Shown in pieces: positions 25,950 to 33,392 of a DNA stretch of 44,859 nucleotides (the first letter of the stretch is position 1; the number at the start of each line of letters is the position of its first letter). A program made the position numbers and the translations under genes. The stretch is from Zobellia amurskyensis (GTDB taxonomy: Bacteria > Bacteroidota > Bacteroidia > Flavobacteriales > Flavobacteriaceae). Below the pieces are notes generated by a model. It had not been told where the DNA came from. It did no database searches and saw only the letters and a list, made by a program, of their open reading frames with translations. Where the stretch lies: assembly GCF_009725985.1 (NCBI RefSeq), contig NZ_RCNR01000038.1:1-44859 (forward strand). Reading direction: 5' to 3'.

Positions 25950-26362
25950 ATATGAATATCACTAAAATTAAGAGTGTCTGCATTATAGACGACGACCCTA
26001 TCTTTATCTACGGCACCAAACGTATCATGAACGAAGTTGACTTTGCTGACGAGATCATTATTTATAATGATGGCCTTGCTGCGTTTGACGGACTAAAGGC
26101 AATGACTAAAAAGGGAGAGGAACTGCCATCTATGATTTTTTTGGATATAAACATGCCCATAATGAACGGGTGGGAGTTTTTAGATGAATTTGTTCAATTA
26201 CCCAATAACAACAGTGAAAATATTACCATTTACATTATAAGTTCTTCTGTTGACCCGCGGGATATTGCAAGGATACATGAATATAAGGTTGTTAACAATT
26301 ACATTCTAAAACCTATTTCAGTAGAAGACCTACATAATATTCTTAAACATGTGGGTAGCTAA
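25946..26362 (+). CDS. Stand-alone response regulator receiver protein (first of two)
   Basis: A 138-residue CheY-like protein with no output domain. The acidic pocket is IIDDDP (15-17), the phospho-acceptor Asp67 is in MIFLDINMP, the switch Ser lies in YIISSSVDP and the conserved Lys in YILKPIS. It overlaps the kinase stop by four bases, so the kinase is its likely phosphodonor. A second in-frame ATG two codons later is equally possible as start. Lacking DNA-binding or enzymatic output, it must act by protein contact or as a phosphate shuttle. Confidence 0.9.
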   Translation: MNMNITKIKSVCIIDDDPIFIYGTKRIMNEVDFADEIIIYNDGLAAFDGLKAMTKKGEELPSMIFLDINMPIMNGWEFLDEFVQLPNNNSENITIYIISSSVDPRDIARIHEYKVVNNYILKPISVEDLHNILKHVGS

Positions 26363-26438
26363 GGGTATTTGCTTATTTTAGACCGCTAGGACAGTATAAC
26401 AGCATCCTTAAAATCTAGCAATTCACACTTTTTATTGA

Positions 26439-26831
26439 ATGAATAATTTAAAAAAGACATGCATCGTAGACGATGACGCCATAGCCGTTTTTGGGTTAAA
26501 ACGAGCAATGCAAGCTCTTGAATTCTCATCGGAGCTATTAGTTTACGAGAACGGCCTTGACGCCATAGAGAGCTTTCAGGAAATGATCGATGAAGACACA
26601 ACCTTACCTTCGTTAATTTTAATTGACATTAATATGCCCGTGATGGGAGGATGGGATTTTATTTCAGAAATGCGTGAAATCTGGCCTAAAGACAAAGAAG
26701 AACCAACCGTTTATATGATGACCTCTTCTCTTAGCCCCATGGATATTGAGACTGCCAAAACCTTTAAATTAGAAAACAACTACCTTATTAAACCTATTTA
26801 CGCGGAAGCATTGCAAGCTATTCTGGTCTAA
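26439..26831 (+). CDS. Stand-alone response regulator receiver protein (second of two)
   Basis: A 130-residue CheY-like protein, clearly a paralogue of the preceding one (CIVDDDAIAVFGLKRAM, Asp63 in LIDINMP, MMTSSLSPMD, NYLIKPI). It has no output domain. It lies 76 bases downstream of the first receiver with no terminator between them, so all three genes may form one transcript. Its 3' end is nine bases from the convergent DUF5689 gene. Confidence 0.9.
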   Translation: MNNLKKTCIVDDDAIAVFGLKRAMQALEFSSELLVYENGLDAIESFQEMIDEDTTLPSLILIDINMPVMGGWDFISEMREIWPKDKEEPTVYMMTSSLSPMDIETAKTFKLENNYLIKPIYAEALQAILV

Positions 26832-26840
26832 TTATAGTTA

Positions 26841-28220
26841 TTAATTTTTTTCTTTGGGAGAGAAATCATCCGGTGCTATTTTCACCTGTTTAATTGTTCC
26901 CATACTGCCCGAGTCGTTCCATATTTGCCATTCATCAAAATTAAAGTTTGCATTCCCTTTTAAAACTTCTGGCCTACGTATGGCCCTGCCATCTTCAAAT
27001 TCATGATTTGTTCCGGTGCCGTCTTCACCAACAACACCAAATACATCTATAATTTTTCCGAAAGGATCTACCAACTGAAGGTTATCATCTCCGTTTGAAT
27101 CTGCCGGACTATTCGTTCCCACACCCAAATCTGGAGTAAATTTATAAACGGCCTCAAATTCCTCTGCATTTGGAGAAATCACAACAAAACCATCTGCGGC
27201 AATCGTGAGAGCAGACAAGTCTATTTCTGAACTCACTTCTGTATTAGCATTTGTGAATCGTCTTAACTTCCATCCTTTTAGATTTAAATCCTCACTTGAA
27301 GAATTATAGAGCTCTACAAACCGTGCCGATGCATTATTATCCGGATCAGCCAATTCAGAAATCAATATGTTTTCCGAAGTAAATTCGTCTATTAACTCGG
27401 CACAACGTTCTTGATCAAAATTAATATCGGATATGCTTCGGATGCCAATCTTATAATTTTCATTCTCTCGCAACAAAATCCCTGTTACGCTTCCCCTTCC
27501 TTCTGGTAACACCTCAGGCTGAAAATCAGAATACCCACTATTCAACATTACAATTTCATTATCGTCACAATCAACTAGAATACGCTCTGTTTCTTCACCC
27601 GCTTCAGCAAAAGGGCGCCCCAATTCTTCTTCTTTAAATTCCACGTTATGAAACGTTACCAGGGTATTTGTGAGTTCTTTTCTCATACCCGTAATTGCTG
27701 CTACCGTTGGATCAACCGTGACTTTCTCATTACAAAACCTAAAAATATGCTCGTTTACAATTGCGGTAGGCAATCTTCCTACTGACACGTTACCAAAAGA
27801 GGTAAACGTAGCCCCCAATTTAAATACGTCTTTGCTCCTACCGAGGTACAACCCTTTTAATTTAATTCCGATTTTTGCTCCTACCGGATAAAACAAATGA
27901 GAATCACGGACGTCTATTTCAATTTGGAATCCCTCTGTTGGGTTAACCGCACTATCCTGAAAATAGAGCACGCTAAAAAAATTTCCATCACCATCAGAAG
28001 AGACGACAACCCCCTCAATAATTAAATCTTCTTGGATCTGGAATGTATCTCCTTTATAAAGGTTTTTCACCTCTGCATATGTAATATTGGCTGTCAAGTC
28101 AGAAAAACAATCACTTGGCTGCTCCTCATAATTGCGGCTTTTCACGCAACTACAAAAACATACGGCCATAAAAACCGAAAAATTTAGAAGTAATCTGTTT
28201 AGGTTCAAACTTTCTCTCAT
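26841..28220 (-). CDS. DUF5689 and lamin-tail-domain surface lipoprotein
   Basis: A 459-residue lipoprotein: the leader ends in a cysteine-rich lipobox (CFCSC, Cys25 or Cys23). Residues about 40-275 match DUF5689 (YAEVKNLYKGDTFQIQEDLIIEGVVVSSD, FYVGRSK-like OB-fold region). Residues about 288-440 are a lamin-tail domain (NILISELADPDNNASARFVELYNSS, LNLKGWKLRR, DVFGVVGEDG). Lamin-tail domains often accompany secreted bacterial nucleases and may bind substrate or surface. It starts ten bases after the TonB receptor stop, so they form an operon, and probably sits on the receptor as SusD-like partners do; that last point is inference. Confidence 0.85.
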   Translation of the reverse strand: MRESLNLNRLLLNFSVFMAVCFCSCVKSRNYEEQPSDCFSDLTANITYAEVKNLYKGDTFQIQEDLIIEGVVVSSDGDGNFFSVLYFQDSAVNPTEGFQIEIDVRDSHLFYPVGAKIGIKLKGLYLGRSKDVFKLGATFTSFGNVSVGRLPTAIVNEHIFRFCNEKVTVDPTVAAITGMRKELTNTLVTFHNVEFKEEELGRPFAEAGEETERILVDCDDNEIVMLNSGYSDFQPEVLPEGRGSVTGILLRENENYKIGIRSISDINFDQERCAELIDEFTSENILISELADPDNNASARFVELYNSSSEDLNLKGWKLRRFTNANTEVSSEIDLSALTIAADGFVVISPNAEEFEAVYKFTPDLGVGTNSPADSNGDDNLQLVDPFGKIIDVFGVVGEDGTGTNHEFEDGRAIRRPEVLKGNANFNFDEWQIWNDSGSMGTIKQVKIAPDDFSPKEKN

Positions 28221-28230
28221 CTGTTTTCCG

Positions 28231-30969
28231 TTAAAAACTATATGCCAAATTCAAAAAATAAGTGCGCCCGTAACCGTACCAGTATTTAGGTGCAAAGGAT
28301 GGGGTTCCACTCAAATTATCTTGCTTATACTGTCCATAATTACCATTCCGGCTCTGCTCATATCCCCCTGTCCGGAACACGGCATCAAAAAGATTGTTGA
28401 CACTCGCAAAAACACTAATATATTTTCCTTTTTTTAACCAAGATTTGCCACCTACAAGATTAAGAAGATAGAAATTGTCCAATGGTTTTTGAGCCAATGC
28501 TTGGTTGACATTTTCTTCCGTAGCATCTATAAAAGGTAGATTTGTCTCTGGGTCTAGATAAAAACTTTGGGTTCTTGTAAGAGTAGAGATATTGGCATAG
28601 TTGCTTGTCAAGTAATTGGTTGTTGCACTCACCCACCAATACTTGGGGTCACGATATTCTACACCAATTGCAAAAGCTTGTTGGGGGCCTTGCGCCAATT
28701 TATACTCTTTAATCTTGGCGACACCTAAATCTACCGTGCCCTCTAAATTTATAAGATCTTCTTCCCTTCCTGCGGTATCAAAATTAATGGCCACATTTGG
28801 ATTGCTCGCATAAACATACTTGCCCACGGCCGCTACAGCGGTTAATTTTACGGCAGACGACAATTGATACTCTAGACCCAATTCCGTGCCCATATGCAGC
28901 TTATCCAAGTCCGTAAGCACCTCTTGAACAAAGTCTGACCCAACACCTGCATCGGCAAAGAAGAAATTTACATCCGTGGTGTTCTGAAAACGGGTATAAA
29001 AACCCGTAAGCCTGCCTGTTAGTTTCGGAAGGCGAAGGAAATAATTGAGGTCTACAGTAGTATTTGTTTCGCTTTGAATATTAGGTACAATACTGTTGTT
29101 CTCTCTTGGGTTAATAAAGACGTTTTGAAGCACGGGAGGTCTTGTCTCATACGAACCGTGAGCTGACAACCAATGTCTTTCTGTTAGCTTATATGTAAGA
29201 CCAGATTTACCTCCGAATGTATTAAAACCTACAGCTTCACTTTCTCCCAACGAACTTTCTGAATAACGGTCATTCCTAAAGAGTCCTGTTCGTTGGTAAT
29301 TGCTAGTCAAATATTTTCCTGACATGAAAGCACTCCATTTTTCTCGGTTATATTTAAATTGAATAAATGACTCAAACTGATTAGCATCCATTTGATATTT
29401 GTAATTGAAAATATCATCTTCCCCTTTTTCGATTGAACCTTCGCTATCGTTCAGTGTTTCTGAAAAAGGATCAACATCGGCATGAAAATCCGCCCCAAGT
29501 AAATCATTGATTCGTGCATAGTTTACAGAATTCAAATTTTTATACGTCAATCCAAAATCCATTAAAAGTCTATTGGTCAAAATCAGATTCCCGACTGTAT
29601 TTACGCTAATTTGAGTATCATCTACAACATCGTCATACAGCACATAAGCCGCTTGCCCGTTTGAGTTAGCGGTATAGATTTGATTCCAATTCATCTGAGG
29701 GTTGTTTAAAAGCCCTTCTTTTGCCGAATTGGCACTGATAAAATTCGCTCCTACAGGACTGTTTATATAAAAACTTGGCAAATATCTATAGTAAGTGGGG
29801 TCCGGATTGGGAGCATTATAATAACCCAAGCGACTTCTTGAATTTTCACCAAACTGATATGCTATACCCGTATTTAAACTAAACCTCTCAGAGTTAAAGT
29901 AGTGATTGAACATAAGTACAGGTTCCGCAATTTTTCGTTCCCTAGAATTTCTGATCTTCCCGTCTTGCTCACCCCAATAAGGATTGTATTTTTTACCCGC
30001 TAGTTCATATACTTCTTGAGTAATAGCAGATGAACGACCTCTTCTATTTGATGCCCAAAGCGCTGTAAAGTTTATGCTGTTCTTTTCGCTAAATTGATAT
30101 TCCAAAGCACCGAAAAACGAAAAGGAGTCATAAAGCGTTCCATCTATATACCCTTGTTTGGCCCATCTCCTTGAGCCCGACACAGAATACGCCAAACCAT
30201 TTTTCTGCACACCAGATGTATAAGTAGCCATTAACCGGCCAGCATATGTTCTATTGGAATAAGAAGTAGACAATCTGGTACCTGGCCGCAAACCAGAAGG
30301 TCGTGTATCTATATTGGTGTTACCCAAAATACCACCAAAAGTATAATCCGATGCTTCCAGCCCATTTGTGAATTGTTGGTTTCTAGTTACATCGTTCATA
30401 CCGCCCCAGTTATTCCATTGAGGCCTTCCGTCATAAAACTTATTCATAGAAATACCATTTAACAGAACAGTTCCGTTTTGCGAATCGTAACCGCGAACAC
30501 GAAAAAAAGCTTGACCAAAATCAAAGGCGGCCCTATTTAGAAACAAGTCTCTGGTAGCTCTTAACAGTCCAGATGAATTAGAACTGACCTCATCATCCAA
30601 CAACTCCGAATCACTTAGTGAAATAAGGTTATCCGCTTGTTCTACTTGAATATCTTGCTCTAGAAAAAGCACCCCTAAATCCAGACTTGTATTTTCTATA
30701 AAAATTGGTAAGCGCTTTAAAGTGTAGTCTGTGGCTTCTGTGGCTTCTATGGATAAAATGTACTCTCCCTTATCCGGAAGGGTAAGTATAAATTTTCCAT
30801 TGTTATCAGTATGAGTAGAAATCAAAAAACCTTCTAGGCTAATTTCAGCATTTGCAATAGGTGTTTTTGACCGAAGGGAAAGTATTTCTCCTTCAACAGA
30901 ATAGCTCGTTTGAGCAGATAAGAAACTTTGCCACAGTACAAAAAGAATGACAATAACTGAAAATCGCAT
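28231..30969 (-). CDS. TonB-dependent receptor partnered with DUF5689 lipoprotein
   Basis: A 912-residue outer-membrane receptor. The start at ATG 30969 gives a signal peptide (MRFSVIVILFVLWQSFLSAQ); the open frame goes on to a TTG at 31020 whose 17 extra residues are not leader-like. A carboxypeptidase-like domain (about 22-95) is followed by a plug (FFRVRGYDSQNGTVLLNGISMNKFYDG) and a large barrel ending GRTYFLNLAYSF. It is not a standard SusC (no SusD next to it). The operon partner is the DUF5689/lamin-tail lipoprotein; a secreted EEP enzyme gene lies divergently 121 bases away. Substrate unproven; nucleic acid fragments or phosphate esters are suggested by context. Confidence 0.88.
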   Translation of the reverse strand: MRFSVIVILFVLWQSFLSAQTSYSVEGEILSLRSKTPIANAEISLEGFLISTHTDNNGKFILTLPDKGEYILSIEATEATDYTLKRLPIFIENTSLDLGVLFLEQDIQVEQADNLISLSDSELLDDEVSSNSSGLLRATRDLFLNRAAFDFGQAFFRVRGYDSQNGTVLLNGISMNKFYDGRPQWNNWGGMNDVTRNQQFTNGLEASDYTFGGILGNTNIDTRPSGLRPGTRLSTSYSNRTYAGRLMATYTSGVQKNGLAYSVSGSRRWAKQGYIDGTLYDSFSFFGALEYQFSEKNSINFTALWASNRRGRSSAITQEVYELAGKKYNPYWGEQDGKIRNSRERKIAEPVLMFNHYFNSERFSLNTGIAYQFGENSRSRLGYYNAPNPDPTYYRYLPSFYINSPVGANFISANSAKEGLLNNPQMNWNQIYTANSNGQAAYVLYDDVVDDTQISVNTVGNLILTNRLLMDFGLTYKNLNSVNYARINDLLGADFHADVDPFSETLNDSEGSIEKGEDDIFNYKYQMDANQFESFIQFKYNREKWSAFMSGKYLTSNYQRTGLFRNDRYSESSLGESEAVGFNTFGGKSGLTYKLTERHWLSAHGSYETRPPVLQNVFINPRENNSIVPNIQSETNTTVDLNYFLRLPKLTGRLTGFYTRFQNTTDVNFFFADAGVGSDFVQEVLTDLDKLHMGTELGLEYQLSSAVKLTAVAAVGKYVYASNPNVAINFDTAGREEDLINLEGTVDLGVAKIKEYKLAQGPQQAFAIGVEYRDPKYWWVSATTNYLTSNYANISTLTRTQSFYLDPETNLPFIDATEENVNQALAQKPLDNFYLLNLVGGKSWLKKGKYISVFASVNNLFDAVFRTGGYEQSRNGNYGQYKQDNLSGTPSFAPKYWYGYGRTYFLNLAYSF

Positions 30970-31090
30970 TAACGGGGGTTTAATGGTCGGTGAACTCAAA
31001 CAAGATATCGAAAACTTCAAATGACCTACAAAAAACCCCTACAAAACTCATCGTTTTTTCGTTAATTGGTAATTCCATCTATCTGATTGT

Positions 31091-32149
31091 ATGAAATTTA
31101 GACTCACAATATTTCTTCTTTTGTTCGTCTTTTTGGGGAATTCCCAAGAAAATAAATCATATCGCATACGAACAATAGCGTTCTATAACCTGGAAAATCT
31201 ATTCGATATTGAAAATGACACGCTCATCTTTGACGACGACCGTACACCTGAAGGAAAGGACCGCTGGACACTAGAGCGTTACAATAAAAAATTAGACCAT
31301 CTTTCACGCGTTCTTTCCGAAATTGGGTCCAAGACAACCAAAACTTCTCCTGACATCATCGGTATTTGTGAAGTTGAAAACCGAAGGGTTATACAGGATT
31401 TAATTAACCACCCCAATTTAATTTCTAAAGATTACGGTATTCTACATTATGACTCTCCGGATGAAAGAGGTATTGACGTCGCTTTATTATATAAAAAATC
31501 AGTATTTCTCCCCACCTCATCCGCTAGTCATAGATTGTTACTCATAAATGATGATGGCGAAAGAAATTATACAAGGGATCAATTGATAGTAGGCGGACTT
31601 CTAGATGACGAGCAAATGTTCTTTATGGTAAACCATTGGCCCTCACGTAGCGGTGGTGAAGCAAGAAGTAGACCTAACCGAATGGCCGCTGCAAAACTTA
31701 GTAAGCGCATCATAGACTCTGTGCAACGGTTAGATTCTGATGCCAAGATTATTAGTATGGGCGATTTTAATGACGACCCCACCAACGATAGTTTTAAAAA
31801 GATTCTCAAAACTAAAGGTAAAATCAGTCAACTGGACAGCCTAGGCCTTTACAACCCCATGGAAAAACTTTATAAAAAAGGGATAGGGTCCTTAGCGTAT
31901 AGAGATAAGTGGAATCTTTTTGATCAGATTTTCTTCACGGAAAACATATTATATCCTGATGAAAGAAGTTATAAATTTTGGAAAGCTAGAGTTTTTAACG
32001 CACCGTACTTAGTTGCAAAAAAAGGGCAATACAAAGGCTATCCGCAAAGAACTTATGCTGGCGGTAGTTATACCGGAGGGTATTCAGACCATTTTCCTGT
32101 CTACATGTATTTAATCAAACCTGTTATGGATAAAATTTTACCCGAATAG
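31091..32149 (+). CDS. Secreted endonuclease/exonuclease/phosphatase (EEP) family protein
   Basis: A 352-residue enzyme with a signal peptide (MKFRLTIFLLLFVFLGNSQ). The metal-dependent EEP active site is complete: N33 in FYNLENLFD, E94 in ICEVENRR, the catalytic His in VNHWPSRSGGE, Asp and Asn in MGDFNDDP, and SDHFP near the C-terminus. The family includes DNase I-like nucleases and phosphodiesterases; the RxGGxxxRxxRxxAA stretch is usual in extracellular members. There is no C-terminal type IX secretion domain, so it should be periplasmic or membrane-associated. It is divergent from the TonB receptor/DUF5689 operon. Confidence 0.88.
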   Translation: MKFRLTIFLLLFVFLGNSQENKSYRIRTIAFYNLENLFDIENDTLIFDDDRTPEGKDRWTLERYNKKLDHLSRVLSEIGSKTTKTSPDIIGICEVENRRVIQDLINHPNLISKDYGILHYDSPDERGIDVALLYKKSVFLPTSSASHRLLLINDDGERNYTRDQLIVGGLLDDEQMFFMVNHWPSRSGGEARSRPNRMAAAKLSKRIIDSVQRLDSDAKIISMGDFNDDPTNDSFKKILKTKGKISQLDSLGLYNPMEKLYKKGIGSLAYRDKWNLFDQIFFTENILYPDERSYKFWKARVFNAPYLVAKKGQYKGYPQRTYAGGSYTGGYSDHFPVYMYLIKPVMDKILPE

Positions 32150-32150
32150 C

Positions 32151-32195
32151 AAAATAAAAACGACCTAATCATTCGGTATAAATGAATAGGTCGTT
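32151..32195 (-). terminator. Intrinsic terminator after the DUF1080 gene
   Basis: AACGACCTA (32159-32167) pairs with TAGGTCGTT (32187-32195), extended inward by five more pairs past one mismatch. On the minus strand it is followed by TTTTTATTTT. It may also serve the convergent EEP gene weakly. Confidence 0.75.
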
Positions 32196-32221
32196 CCAAT
32201 TAATTATTAAAAAAGAAGCTA

Positions 32222-32815
32222 TTAATCCAACTCAGTAATTTTAATATTCCTCCACTGTACCTTTATACCTCCACCGTCGTGGATCTGCAAAATAACCGAC
32301 CCCTCTCCAGCGCCAATAATTTTGTCAGTTAATGTTATCATTTCAGTACCGTTTAACCACGAGGTAATCTTATCTCCGTTTACACGTATTTTCATGGTAT
32401 TCCACTCTCCCATTTTTAGAGCTTTATCCTTTTCCGGAGCAGGTTTTATTAACCAGTTACGGCCATAGGATTCATAAACTCCTCCGGTAGAATGCCCCGG
32501 GGGAGCAACCTCTACCTGCCAACCGCTAACTTTAGTGCCATCTACCGTTGATCGAATAAAAACACCGCTGTTTCCATCGGCTAATTGCTTGAAATCCAAA
32601 GTCAATTCAAAATTCTTATAATGCTTATCTGTTCCCAAATAACCATACTGTTTATCAGGACCGCTTTCGCATACCAAGAGCCCATCTTCTACATACCACT
32701 TTTCGGTACCGTAAACCGTCCACCCTTCTAAGTTTTCACCATTAAAAAGTTCTTTTTCTTGAGCAAATGTTAGGGTCGTAAAAAATACGGCCGCCAATAC
32801 TAAAATGTTTTTCAT
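32222..32815 (-). CDS. Secreted DUF1080 (3-keto-disaccharide hydrolase-like) protein
   Basis: A 197-residue jelly-roll protein with a signal peptide (MKNILVLAAVFFTTLTFAQ). Family marks are LFNGENLEGWTVYGTEKWYVEDG, GVFIRS, WQVEV, YESYGRNWLIKPAP, WNTMKIRVNGD and IHDGGGIKVQWRNI. DUF1080 members cleave 3-keto-glycosides formed by sugar dehydrogenases. This one is a single short domain, the usual size for stand-alone members. It lies 40 bases after a small membrane protein gene, probably in the same transcript, and ends at a terminator. No sugar-oxidising dehydrogenase is in view. Confidence 0.87.
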   Translation of the reverse strand: MKNILVLAAVFFTTLTFAQEKELFNGENLEGWTVYGTEKWYVEDGLLVCESGPDKQYGYLGTDKHYKNFELTLDFKQLADGNSGVFIRSTVDGTKVSGWQVEVAPPGHSTGGVYESYGRNWLIKPAPEKDKALKMGEWNTMKIRVNGDKITSWLNGTEMITLTDKIIGAGEGSVILQIHDGGGIKVQWRNIKITELD

Positions 32816-32855
32816 ATTAATTGTTTGTGTTAGTTATGGTGGTGATTTTTTTTGT

Positions 32856-33296
32856 TTAATTGAACCATTGGCCCCAAGGAATACGACTAAGAATCAATAC
32901 AAGACCAAGACCGTAGAAAATGGCTATACTCTTAAACTTTTTATCTCCTTCAACAAACTTTTTATGACGTGACCAACCAATAGTAATTAAAACAATGGCA
33001 ATAATATTTATGAACGGATGTTCTACCGCCAATAATCGCGATGCAGAATTAAGACCTCCCATACCCAAGGCCTGAATAGCCTGAAGCCCACTGGGAGAAA
33101 CAAAATACAAGATTAAACCTACCAATAGCTGAATGTGAGCTAAGATCAAAGTAAACAGACTTAGGCGTAAATCCTTTTCCATAGTAAACATTTTATTGCC
33201 TATCCATCCTGTAATAGCATTAGCAACCGCAAAGAACAAAAGGGCAAGAACAACATAAGCCAAGTAAGAGTGAACAACCTGAATAATTTCGTACAT
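32856..33296 (-). CDS. Small four-helix membrane protein with in-membrane histidines (cytochrome b-like)
   Basis: A 146-residue integral membrane protein with four hydrophobic helices. Single histidines fall within or at the ends of helices: H9, H54, H93 and H111. That pattern resembles helical-bundle haem b proteins, and as I recall relatives in this phylum are called cytochrome B, but no formal motif proves haem binding. It probably shares a transcript with the DUF1080 gene 40 bases downstream; electron transfer coupled to sugar oxidation would fit but is conjecture. Confidence 0.65.
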   Translation of the reverse strand: MYEIIQVVHSYLAYVVLALLFFAVANAITGWIGNKMFTMEKDLRLSLFTLILAHIQLLVGLILYFVSPSGLQAIQALGMGGLNSASRLLAVEHPFINIIAIVLITIGWSRHKKFVEGDKKFKSIAIFYGLGLVLILSRIPWGQWFN

Positions 33297-33339
33297 AGTG
33301 ATTTTATTTTAAGGTTTAAATGTACTGATTTTTGAGCAT

Positions 33340-33368
33340 AAAAAAACCCTGCCGATTGGCAGGGTTTT
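33340..33368 (-). terminator. Intrinsic terminator of the large TonB receptor gene
   Basis: AAAACCCTGCC (33343-33353) pairs perfectly with GGCAGGGTTTT (33358-33368) around a GATT loop. On the minus strand it continues as a run of seven Ts. It lies 25 bases past the receptor stop. Confidence 0.9.
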
Positions 33369-33392
33369 AAAAACATATCTACTTACTCTAGA

